This document shows, piece after piece, positions 24,803 to 32,637 of a stretch of 64,000 nucleotides of DNA. Below the pieces are notes generated by a model that worked only from the letters and a program-made list of their open reading frames with translations, was not told the DNA's origin and did not search any database. This DNA is from Paenibacillus sp. H1-7 (lineage in GTDB: Bacteria; Bacillota; Bacilli; Paenibacillales; NBRC-103111), in assembly GCF_022354825.1 (NCBI RefSeq), contig NZ_CP031168.1, forward strand, positions 2,791,501 to 2,855,500, given 5' to 3'. Each line of letters starts with the position of its first letter. Position 1 is the first letter of the stretch. Made by a program: the position numbers and the translations under genes.

Positions 24803-26263
24803 ATGCGGGATATGCAAATGTCAAACGAAAAACCGAATGTCATCCTGATTATGGCGGATCAACTGAGACTGGACGCTATCGGCGTCCATACTCCGAACAT
24901 AAATCGGTTAAAGGAAAACAGTGTCGTATTCGAAAGAGCTTATTGTGCCTCTCCCATTTGTGTACCTGCCCGTGGAGCGTTCTTTACCGGCATGTATCCT
25001 AATGAAACGGGCTGCCTCATCAACCGGGGCGAGGAGAGGCACTCTTTTGTGAGGAGCGGCCTTGATCATCTATACGGGCTTATGGATAACGAATGGGACA
25101 GCTGGCATACGGGAAAGCAGCATCTTCAGATGAAGCCCGGTTTGGATAAATCCCCTGACAGCCGTACGAACTGGAGAAGAGTTGAAGGCCGATATGAAGC
25201 CTTTTTGAAGGAGAACACGAAACGAAAGCCAGGCGGGCCGAATTTCCGCGGGATCGTGCCTGAGATGGCATACGGAACGATAACGCGTCCAAGATGGTAT
25301 TCGATCCCTGCCGTTGGCCGGTACGAAGAAGGACAGACGTACTTCATTGACGAGTTTATTGCCAGAGACTCTGTAGATGCGATTAGAAATAGGGATCGCA
25401 GCAAGCCGTTGTTGCTTAATGCCATGTTTCACGCGCCTCACCCTCCACTGGACATTCCCGATCCATGGTTCAGTCTGGCTGATGAGGTTGATTTGCCGGA
25501 GAATGTAGGGGAGTGGTCGCCGAATCAGTCGCCGCTTCAATTATATAATTTGACCGGTGCCATAGGAAGCCGATACTCACGGGAAGAATGGAGACCCGTA
25601 TGGAAGGCCTATCTGGGACTCGTATCGCTGCTGGATCATTGTGTCGGCCAGATTATCGACGAATTGCAGAGGGAGGGGCTTTACGACAACAGCCTGATTA
25701 TTTTTACAAGCGATCATGGAGAGATGCTGGGCTCACACGGATTGTGGCAAAAAATGTGCATGTACGAGGAATCTGTCCGTACGCCGCTGTATATGAAGTT
25801 TCCGGCTGACTTCCAGCCGGCTGTCACTTCCTGCAGCTCGCTGGTCAGCAGTATCGATGTGCTCCCGACGATTTGCGACTATGTACAGATTCAGCCCAAA
25901 TCTCCGATGTCCGGCCAATCGTTGATGCCGTTGATCACCGGCGGTGCTTCAGGCCGTGAGAGAATCTTTATCCAATACGACGGCAATGGCGGGAGAGGCA
26001 ACTTCAGCCGTTGTGTTGTCGAAGGGGAATACAAGCTGATCGTCGATATGTTTAAGAACGAGACGTACATCGAGCTGTACAATGTGGTGAGAGATCCTCA
26101 AGAGAGGGACAATCTTGCGTTCCAAGATCAAACTTATCGCGCACGCATTGAACAGCTGCTGCACCATCTGCGTGAGCACATGCATGCTACGAACGATTTG
26201 CTAGAGCTGCCGGATGGCATGTATGACCGGTTCCTGCAAGATTACACGGAGTTTAAAGCGTAA
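24803..26263 (+). CDS. Type I (formylglycine) sulfatase
   Basis: The protein has 486 residues. ATG 24803 follows GGGAGA with eight bases of spacing. The active-site signature is CVPAR (53-57): Cys53 must be converted to formylglycine. The N-terminal metal motif NVILIMADQLRLDAIG carries Asp19 followed by Gln where many sulfatases have a second Asp. The distal metal motif is TSDHGEMLGSHGLWQK. Arylsulfatase-type C-terminal NLAF and ELYN segments are present. There is no signal peptide, so a cytoplasmic enzyme that desulfates an imported saccharide is likely. The formylglycine-generating enzyme or anaerobic maturase it needs is not in this window. It pairs with the oxidoreductase upstream. Confidence 0.92.
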   Translation: MRDMQMSNEKPNVILIMADQLRLDAIGVHTPNINRLKENSVVFERAYCASPICVPARGAFFTGMYPNETGCLINRGEERHSFVRSGLDHLYGLMDNEWDSWHTGKQHLQMKPGLDKSPDSRTNWRRVEGRYEAFLKENTKRKPGGPNFRGIVPEMAYGTITRPRWYSIPAVGRYEEGQTYFIDEFIARDSVDAIRNRDRSKPLLLNAMFHAPHPPLDIPDPWFSLADEVDLPENVGEWSPNQSPLQLYNLTGAIGSRYSREEWRPVWKAYLGLVSLLDHCVGQIIDELQREGLYDNSLIIFTSDHGEMLGSHGLWQKMCMYEESVRTPLYMKFPADFQPAVTSCSSLVSSIDVLPTICDYVQIQPKSPMSGQSLMPLITGGASGRERIFIQYDGNGGRGNFSRCVVEGEYKLIVDMFKNETYIELYNVVRDPQERDNLAFQDQTYRARIEQLLHHLREHMHATNDLLELPDGMYDRFLQDYTEFKA

Positions 26264-26290
26264 GCTTCAGTAAAAATAATCGATTAATAG

Positions 26291-26317
26291 GCGCTGCCCC
26301 TCGGGCGGCGTCTTCTT
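26291..26317 (+). terminator. Terminator-like hairpin after the sulfatase
   Basis: Stem CGCTGCCC/GGGCGGCG with a three-base loop, followed by a short T-rich tail TCTTCTT. A weaker U-tract than the other terminators here. Confidence 0.6.
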
Positions 26318-26383
26318 GCAATTTATGGAACAAAATAGCCTCAACATTTACGATTTCTTAAAACCCAGGAAACATTCTTTTGA

Positions 26384-26399
26384 TAAAACCGGTTTAAAA
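26384..26399. promoter_or_regulatory. LacI-type operator candidate (AAACCGGTTT core)
   Basis: ATAAAACCGGTTTAAA is a near-palindrome with the central CG typical of LacI-family sites. It agrees at 14 of 16 positions with the perfect palindrome at 51160-51175 in front of another transporter operon. Confidence 0.5.
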
Positions 26400-26551
26400 T
26401 GATAATTGTCGGAACAAACAGAGGGGTTTAGTCATCAAGAAGATACACTCATAACGCAATACCGCTCAATATTTTACATTTATTGGCTAATCGAGGTGAA
26501 ATTTTATAGGATCAATAAAATTATTGCTTGTATGGAGAAGCGTTCCTATAA

Positions 26552-26591
26552 ATTGGAACGCTCCAAAATCTAAAATTGGAACGTTCCAATT
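26552..26591. promoter_or_regulatory. Tandem LacI-type operators before the first Lpl-type transporter operon
   Basis: AATTGGAACGTTCCAATT at 26574-26591 is a perfect 18-base palindrome. A second, imperfect copy, ATTGGAACGCTCCAAA, lies at 26552-26567, with centres 23 bases apart. Both have central CG. They are 43 bases or more ahead of the first start codon, and the LacI gene that closes this operon (30133) is the best candidate to bind them. Confidence 0.65.
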
Positions 26592-26633
26592 CAGAGAAAC
26601 GACAGAAACTCATCACTTCAGGAGGTGATCACA

Positions 26634-27584
26634 ATGAGTCAAGAGGTCGTCAAAGCCGCTATTGCCGGGGAGAACAGGCGGATTCGGTTTTTCCGGAACT
26701 GCATGAAGTACAAAGGGCTTCTGCTGCTGCTGCTGCCCTCCTTCCTATGGTTTTTCGTTTTCAAATACATACCGATGTACGGTGTGGTGATCGCATTTAA
26801 AGACTATCAGCCGATGCAGGGTGTCATGGATAGTCCTTGGGCCGGATTCAAATATTTCGAAAGATTTTTTACGAACAGCCAGTTTTTCACTCTATTGCGC
26901 AATACGCTGGTTATCAGCATCTACAAGCTGGTCTTTGTATTTCCCGCGCCGATCCTGTTAGCGCTGCTATTGAATGAAGTCCGCAATCAAAGGTATAAAA
27001 AGACAATTCAAACCTTAACTTACCTTCCTCACTTTATATCTTGGGTGGTAATCGGCGGGCTGATCCAGACGGTGCTTTCGCCGACTAACGGGGTTGTGAA
27101 CTATGTCCTTGTGCTGGCAGGCTTCGAACCGGTCAAGTTCATGATGACGCCTGAGCTCTTCCGGGGAATCGTAGTGCTCGCAGATATATGGAAGGAGGTC
27201 GGCTGGGGGAGCATCGTGTATTTAGCGGCTATCTCCAGTATCGATCAAGATATGTACGAGGCCGCGCAGATCGACGGCGCGGGAAGGCTGCGGCAGACGA
27301 TCAGCATTACGCTTCCTGCTCTGGCGCCGGTCATCATTATGATGTTCATTCTACGGATAGGCAATATGATGGATGCCGGCTTCGACGGAATTATCAATCT
27401 ATACAATCCGACCGTTTACAGCGTTGCCGATATTTTCGATACGTACGCGTACCGGGTAGGTCTGATCGATTTTAATTTCAGCTATTCGACGGCGATCAGT
27501 CTGTTCAAAAATGTCGTCGGGCTGCTCCTTCTCATCCTCGCCAGCAACGTAACGAAACGGTTGAGCGGGCATGGCATTTGGTAG
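26634..27584 (+). CDS. LplB/YtcP-type sugar ABC permease (first of pair)
   Basis: The protein has 316 residues. ATG 26634 follows a near-perfect AGGAGGTGAT; the GTG at 26625 is inside that site and is rejected. Six membrane segments are predicted. Family marks are KGLLLLLLPSFLWFFVFKYI and IPMYGVVIAFKDYQP near the N-terminus, the coupling loop EAAQIDGAGRLRQTISITLP, and FDTYAYRVGLIDFNFSYSTAI near the end. It forms the membrane channel with the next gene product and is fed by the binding protein at 28528. No ATPase gene is in the operon; Lpl-type systems borrow a shared MsmX-like ATPase. Substrate probably an oligo- or uronosaccharide. Confidence 0.9.
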   Translation: MSQEVVKAAIAGENRRIRFFRNCMKYKGLLLLLLPSFLWFFVFKYIPMYGVVIAFKDYQPMQGVMDSPWAGFKYFERFFTNSQFFTLLRNTLVISIYKLVFVFPAPILLALLLNEVRNQRYKKTIQTLTYLPHFISWVVIGGLIQTVLSPTNGVVNYVLVLAGFEPVKFMMTPELFRGIVVLADIWKEVGWGSIVYLAAISSIDQDMYEAAQIDGAGRLRQTISITLPALAPVIIMMFILRIGNMMDAGFDGIINLYNPTVYSVADIFDTYAYRVGLIDFNFSYSTAISLFKNVVGLLLLILASNVTKRLSGHGIW

Positions 27585-27617
27585 CTGCACATCGAATCAA
27601 ACAGGAGGAGAACCAAG

Positions 27618-28493
27618 TTGACCGGTAAACCATCTAGCGCTGAGACCGCGTTCAAGGTCTTTAATTACAGCTTTCTAGGCATTGTCGCTTTTCTTATGAT
27701 TAATCCGTTTTGGGAGCTGCTGATCGTATCCGTCAGTCCTGCCGTGGAAGCGTCGAAAACCGGCTTGAAGCTGATTCCGCGGGGCTTCACCCTGGAAGCG
27801 TACCGGATGGTGTTCGAATCCAAATCGATCGGCATCGGGTATTTCAATTCCATATTCCGGACTGTCGTCGGCACTTCGATAACCGTATTTTTATGCTTTT
27901 GTACGGCGTACCCATTGGCCAAAAAGGTGCTTCCCGCGCGAAACGCGTTCACGATTTATTATTTGATCCCGATGTTTTTCGGCGGCGGCCTCATTCCGAA
28001 CTTTCTGCTGATCAAAAGCCTCGGGCTGCTGGATACGATCTGGGCGCTTATCATCCCGTCGTTACTGAGCACATTTCAAATTCTGATTATGCGGAATTTT
28101 ATTATGTCGCTCCCCGAGTCGTTGGAGGAGTCGGCGCTTGTGGATGGAGCCAGCTTCTTCATGATCCTTCTGCGGATCATTATTCCGCTGTCCATGCCGA
28201 TTTTTGCAACGGTCGCTCTATGGGAAGCCGTGGCGCACTGGAACGCCTGGTTCGATGCGATGATCTATACGAGATCGAATCACAATGTGGTGCTGCAGCT
28301 GCTGCTGCGCAGAGTGATGATCGATCATAACAATGAAGGAATTACCGACAGCCTGCAAGGCGATGAGGGCATTGTTACGAAAACGATGGAAGCCGCCACC
28401 GTCCTTGTGACTATCGGACCGGTCGTTCTCATGTATCCTTTTTTACAAAAATATTTTATCAAGGGCGTTCTTGTCGGGTCCTTGAAAGGATAA
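27618..28493 (+). CDS. LplC/YtcP-type sugar ABC permease (second of pair)
   Basis: The protein has 291 residues and starts at TTG 27618, behind AGGAGGAG. The MalG-type family marks are PRGFTLEAYRMVF, NAFTIYYLIPMFFGGGLIPN, the coupling loop EESALVDGASFFMILLRIII, and the C-terminus KYFIKGVLVGSLKG, which is diagnostic of the YtcP/LplC group. It pairs with the permease encoded 33 bases upstream. Confidence 0.9.
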   Translation: MTGKPSSAETAFKVFNYSFLGIVAFLMINPFWELLIVSVSPAVEASKTGLKLIPRGFTLEAYRMVFESKSIGIGYFNSIFRTVVGTSITVFLCFCTAYPLAKKVLPARNAFTIYYLIPMFFGGGLIPNFLLIKSLGLLDTIWALIIPSLLSTFQILIMRNFIMSLPESLEESALVDGASFFMILLRIIIPLSMPIFATVALWEAVAHWNAWFDAMIYTRSNHNVVLQLLLRRVMIDHNNEGITDSLQGDEGIVTKTMEAATVLVTIGPVVLMYPFLQKYFIKGVLVGSLKG

Positions 28494-28527
28494 AAAATCA
28501 TTTCCCACCTACAGGAGGAGATTCGAA

Positions 28528-30099
28528 ATGTTTGTCAAAAGAAAAAGAGCAATCCCCGCCATGGCCATTCTGGTATCCGCTTCGCTTGCAGTAACCGCAT
28601 GCGGCGGACAAGCCCCATCCGATACCAAAGCCGGCAAGTCGGCAGCAGATTCGGGCAAGCCGCTGGACATCAAATGGCTGGGGAACGGAACGGCCGGCAT
28701 GTATCCGGAGCAGGACGCTTATATCGTTCAAGAGCTGAATAAACGCTTTAATGTGAAGCTGCAGCCCGTAAAAGCCGATTCGACAAAAGATCAGGAGCTC
28801 AGCATGCTGCTCGCCTCGGGCGAAGTACCCGACCATATGCTGGTTAGCGCCAACAGCATCGGTAAATTCATCAATCAGGGCATAGGACGAACGATCCCTG
28901 TCGACATGATCAAAGAAGTCGCTCCGAATGTGTGGAAATCGACACTGTTGAACTATCCGCAGCTGGAGCAGATGTCCATTTACAAGGACGGTCAGCTGCT
29001 GGCTCTTCCGGAAGGGACGCGAGAGCTGTTTCCTTTTACGGCGGTGAGAACGGACTGGCTGAAGAAGGTCGGGGCGACCATGCCGACGAATCTGGATGAG
29101 TTCAAGGAAGTGGCCAGGCGGTTTACTACCGAGGACCCGGATGGAAACGGGAAAAATGACACGTATGCTTTCTCCCTGACAACCGGTTATGGGAACATTT
29201 ATACGCTGGCGGCGGCATTCGGCATTTCTTTGCCCGCAGGAACCGTCAAGGACGATACATGGCTCAAGGACAGCAGCGGCAATCTCGTCCGCGCCCAAGT
29301 CAGCGAAAATTACAAAAGCCTGGTTGCCTACATAGCCGACTTGTACAAGAGCGGTTATATACAACCAGACGTTACTATTAAAGATCAAACCGCTTTATTC
29401 TCGGATGGAATCGTAGGGATGCAGACGGCAGGCTGGACCTCTTTGATGCCCAAGTACCGACCGAGCGACTTTTTCGCACTTACCTTCAAAAAAAATCCTC
29501 AGGCGACGACCGATTATTTGCCTCCTTTAAAAGGACCAGGCGGCAAAGAGGCGACGTTCGAAAATCAATCTGCCGTTTGGCGGTATATGGTCATAGGCAA
29601 AGATACATCCGATGAGAAGCTGAAGAAGATTTTGCAAATACTCGATGCGCAGCTGGTCGACCCGGTAGTTCACGATTTGGTCTGGAGAGGTACGGAAGGC
29701 GTCCATTTTACCAAAAACGGCGAAGGCATGGCGGAGCTGACCAAAGAATATGCTTCCAACGAAAAGCAAGCGGAAACGGGCATCAAATTTTTCATCATCA
29801 ACAACCGGAACGAGGAGCAGTTCAAGCTGTCCTTCGGTAATGAAGCTGCCGTTCAAGCCAATCTTCAAAAAAATTATAAAACCGTCGATCAGCTTATACC
29901 TGCCGGCACCATCGTTAAAAGCTACAGCGAGTATGGCGCCGATGTCAAAAAGGTCGAGGACGAGTTTTTTATTAAAGCGGCAACAGGAGCTTGGGACGTC
30001 AACGCCGAATGGAATAACTATGTAAAACGGTGGAATGCAGCCGGCGGCGAGAAAATCACGAAGGAAGTCAACGATATCTACAAGTCGCTGAAGAAATAG
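28528..30099 (+). CDS. Sugar-binding lipoprotein of the first Lpl-type transporter
   Basis: The protein has 523 residues. ATG 28528 follows AGGAGGAG. Lipobox VTAC with Cys25; mature part begins after a short Gly/Ser-rich linker. LipO/LplA-like features: KWLGNGTAGMYPEQDAYIVQ, PDHMLVSANSIGKF, LPEGTRELFPFTAVRTDWL, and the calcium-loop-like TEDPDGNGKNDTYAF often seen in this group. It presents an oligosaccharide to the two permeases upstream. Third gene of the operon; the LacI gene follows 33 bases later. Confidence 0.9.
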   Translation: MFVKRKRAIPAMAILVSASLAVTACGGQAPSDTKAGKSAADSGKPLDIKWLGNGTAGMYPEQDAYIVQELNKRFNVKLQPVKADSTKDQELSMLLASGEVPDHMLVSANSIGKFINQGIGRTIPVDMIKEVAPNVWKSTLLNYPQLEQMSIYKDGQLLALPEGTRELFPFTAVRTDWLKKVGATMPTNLDEFKEVARRFTTEDPDGNGKNDTYAFSLTTGYGNIYTLAAAFGISLPAGTVKDDTWLKDSSGNLVRAQVSENYKSLVAYIADLYKSGYIQPDVTIKDQTALFSDGIVGMQTAGWTSLMPKYRPSDFFALTFKKNPQATTDYLPPLKGPGGKEATFENQSAVWRYMVIGKDTSDEKLKKILQILDAQLVDPVVHDLVWRGTEGVHFTKNGEGMAELTKEYASNEKQAETGIKFFIINNRNEEQFKLSFGNEAAVQANLQKNYKTVDQLIPAGTIVKSYSEYGADVKKVEDEFFIKAATGAWDVNAEWNNYVKRWNAAGGEKITKEVNDIYKSLKK

Positions 30100-30132
30100 A
30101 ACATAGAAATTGGTCAAAAGAGAGGTTCGCTT

Positions 30133-31164
30133 ATGCCGGTTACCATCATGGATGTGGCCAAGGAGGCCAATGTTTCCAAAAGCACGGTATCGCTGGTTAT
30201 GAACAACAGCGACTCGGTGAAGCTTGAAACGAGAATCAAAGTGCTTGAAGCCATCGAAAGGCTGGGCTATGTTCCGAATATGGCAGCGAGGGAGCTGACT
30301 ACAAAGATCAAACATATTTTGGGACTCATCTTTATGACAGACAATACGACGAACAAATCGTACCGGTTCGATTCGGTCACCGAGACGCTGCTCTACGATA
30401 CGTTCAACGGGATTTCCTCCGGAATGAAGCAGACCGACTTCGGTTTGCTGAGCGAACGGTTCTCCGCCTTTGAAGCGACCCAGGAGCTGCCTTCCTTAAT
30501 TAAAAATAACCGCGTCGACGGCGTATTTATAGTCGGCGGCTTGTTCGACGATTCGTTCATGCAGCGCCTTTTGCAGCGCAAAATCGCGGCCGTGCTTGTA
30601 GGACGCAGCTATCCGGGCATCGATTGGGTGGCTCCGGACGTACTGGACGCGATGTACAAGGGAACGAAATATTTGCTGGAGACCGGTCATAAGCATATTG
30701 CGTTCATCCTTGGCCCGCGAACCAGTCCGGTAGCCCACAAGAAGCTGGAAGGGATCCGCAAGGCGCTAGACGAGGCCGGTATGGCGCTTGAGGACAACGC
30801 GGTCAAATATTGCGATTATACCGGCGCCTCCGGGTATACGGCGATGAAAGAGCTGTGGGAATCCGGTGTCCGCACGGATTCGGTCTTTGCCGCCAGCGAC
30901 GGGATTGCGGTCGGCGCAATGCGATATTTGTATGATCAAAGGGTGCGAATCCCCGATGACATATCCATTGTCGGCTACGAGCAGTCGGTCATTACTGAGC
31001 ATGCCTTCCCGGCGCTCACGACGATCGACATCAACAAAGAACGGATGGGAGAGGAAGCGCTCCGCATCCTTCTGAACCGGATTGCCCGGCCGAAGGCGAA
31101 GCCGGTGCAAATGACGCTTGCGCCTTCCCTGGTCATCCGCGACACCGTAAAGCTGCGGGGATAG
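30133..31164 (+). CDS. LacI-family regulator closing the first Lpl-type operon
   Basis: The protein has 343 residues. The headpiece is VTIMDVAKEANVSKSTVSLV with hinge YVPNMAARELTTK. The effector domain has FNGISSGMKQTDFGLL, DGVFIVGGLFDD, ETGHKHIAFILGPRTSPVAH and DISIVGYEQS. It is the last gene of the transporter operon, so it is made together with the genes it probably controls. The tandem TTGGAACGTTCCAA-type operators upstream of 26634 are its likely targets (inference). Confidence 0.92.
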   Translation: MPVTIMDVAKEANVSKSTVSLVMNNSDSVKLETRIKVLEAIERLGYVPNMAARELTTKIKHILGLIFMTDNTTNKSYRFDSVTETLLYDTFNGISSGMKQTDFGLLSERFSAFEATQELPSLIKNNRVDGVFIVGGLFDDSFMQRLLQRKIAAVLVGRSYPGIDWVAPDVLDAMYKGTKYLLETGHKHIAFILGPRTSPVAHKKLEGIRKALDEAGMALEDNAVKYCDYTGASGYTAMKELWESGVRTDSVFAASDGIAVGAMRYLYDQRVRIPDDISIVGYEQSVITEHAFPALTTIDINKERMGEEALRILLNRIARPKAKPVQMTLAPSLVIRDTVKLRG

Positions 31165-31230
31165 GAGGCTCGCTCTTTCGCGCCTTCACACTAGCCTACT
31201 TAGAAAAAACCGATTTATACGAAAAAGCCA

Positions 31231-31271
31231 AAGGGTTTCTCGATAAGCACAACTGCCTTTGAGAAACCCTT
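31231..31271. repeat. 11-bp inverted repeat
   Basis: AAGGGTTTCTC (31231-31241) and its exact complement GAGAAACCCTT (31261-31271) are separated by 19 bases. There is no T-tract; it may be an mRNA 3'-end structure of the operon upstream. Confidence 0.6.
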
Positions 31272-31330
31272 GCAGCTGCAGTATATCAGGCCCGATGCAA
31301 AGCTGCTCCATGGACCTGCTAGCGGTCGAT

Positions 31331-31418
31331 CGGACAGGAGATCCGCTATTCCTTGTAAATTTGCTTCTTTTGCATGAAAAAAGCCCCATTTTCGGGAAAA
31401 TAACGGATCTACGGTCCG
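31331..31418. repeat. Inverted pair of the CGGAC-N5-GATCCGYTATTT dispersed repeat
   Basis: A forward copy at 31331-31350 and a reverse copy at 31398-31418, both with the full GATCCG core. They belong to the family found four times at 10641-10819. The rest of the gap between 31165 and 31730 holds the inverted repeat at 31231, a terminator at 31502 and nothing coding. Confidence 0.75.
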
Positions 31419-31501
31419 AAACGACCGCATTGCTTTTCAAAGCATCATTCTCTAGAGTTCTATCAACAAAAGCCTTAAATAACGGTTTTCACTACAAGCA
31501 C

Positions 31502-31526
31502 ACCTGCCTACCCAGGCAGGTTTTTC
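31502..31526 (+). terminator. Intrinsic terminator
   Basis: Perfect stem ACCTGCCT/AGGCAGGT with four-base loop ACCC, followed by TTTTCTTTT. It lies about 340 bases after the LacI stop and is probably the end of that transcript. Confidence 0.8.
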
Positions 31527-31730
31527 TTTTCCTTTTTATCGATTGTAATGAAATGTTCGACTGGTTAAACAAATGATAACCTTCCCAAAACGAACTGATT
31601 TCTTAATACTATGCATCCCTGTATGATGAGAAAGTACGGGGAAGGGGGGATTCGTTCGTCAGTCCTGCACGAGCTTCGAGCTGCATAAGAAGTAAGCGCA
31701 TTCCGACTATGGAAAGGAGACGATTTTGAA

Positions 31731-32576
31731 ATGAAAAAGTACTTTACATTTTTTACCAGACAACACATTTCCAAAATGACCGCAGCCGTAATGATGGCCC
31801 TTGCATTGACAACATGTGTGAGCCCTGCAGCCCCCGTCCATGCCTTGTCGTCTTACGACACGGCAGTCCTTGCCGACAACCCCGTCGGCTATTGGCCGTT
31901 ATCCACGACGGTAACCGCAGACCAATCGGGTCACGGCCTGAACGGCACGTTCACCGGCAGCCCGACGAATACGACCATGCCTAACGGAGATGCGGCGCCG
32001 GTGTTTAACGGCGTAGACCAGTATTTTACGATCCCGGACAACGACTACCTGGAAGTCACTCGCACCGGCGTCTTGACGGTCGAGGCCTGGGTACGTCCGG
32101 ATGTCCTCCAGTTTTCCCACAGTGAGAGCAGTGGTTATGTTCACTGGATGGGCAAAGGGACTTCCGGTCAGCATTCGTGGGTCGCGAGAATGTACAACTT
32201 GACCAATCAGGAGAATCGCCCGAACCGGATCAGCGGCTACTCGTTCAATTTAACCGGAGGGCTCGGCGCAGGCTCCTACTTCCAGGACACGGTGACCGCC
32301 GGCCAATGGATCCACTATACGCTTACGATCAATACAACGAATACAAGCTCAACGTATCCGACCGGATATACGAAAATTTTCAAGAACGGCGTCCAACGCG
32401 ACCAAGACAAATTGTCCGATTACAATATCGTCCCAGGCAACGGGACCGCTCCTATGCGGATTGCAACAAGGGATCTCGCCTCGTTCTTCGAAGGCGCGAT
32501 CGGCAAAGTGGCCGTCTACGACTACGAATTGACCCCGGCTCAGCTAGCGGCACACTACAATGCCATGACGAACTGA
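31731..32576 (+). CDS. Secreted LamG/concanavalin-like domain protein
   Basis: The protein has 281 residues. GGAAAGGAG lies 11 bases before ATG 31731. The signal peptide spans about 1-39 (cleavage near VHALSS). The mature protein is a single LamG_3-type jelly roll (about 43-280): NPVGYWPLSTTVTADQSGHG, VFNGVDQYFTIPDNDYLEV, LTVEAWVRPD and the C-terminal KVAVYDYELTPAQLAAHYNA are typical. Such domains bind glycans. There is no separate catalytic module or anchor, so it is a secreted carbohydrate-binding protein on its own. It is monocistronic, between two terminators. Confidence 0.88.
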   Translation: MKKYFTFFTRQHISKMTAAVMMALALTTCVSPAAPVHALSSYDTAVLADNPVGYWPLSTTVTADQSGHGLNGTFTGSPTNTTMPNGDAAPVFNGVDQYFTIPDNDYLEVTRTGVLTVEAWVRPDVLQFSHSESSGYVHWMGKGTSGQHSWVARMYNLTNQENRPNRISGYSFNLTGGLGAGSYFQDTVTAGQWIHYTLTINTTNTSSTYPTGYTKIFKNGVQRDQDKLSDYNIVPGNGTAPMRIATRDLASFFEGAIGKVAVYDYELTPAQLAAHYNAMTN

Positions 32577-32586
32577 CTTGACACGA

Positions 32587-32631
32587 GAAAAGGACTACCT
32601 TCCGTACTATAGGGGAAGGTTAGTCCTTTTC
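32587..32631. terminator. Bidirectional terminator between convergent genes
   Basis: Long imperfect stem (AAAAGGACTACCTTCC against GGAAGGTTAGTCCTTTT, one bulge), loop of about ten bases, with A and T runs on the two sides. Confidence 0.8.
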
Positions 32632-32637
32632 CTTTGT

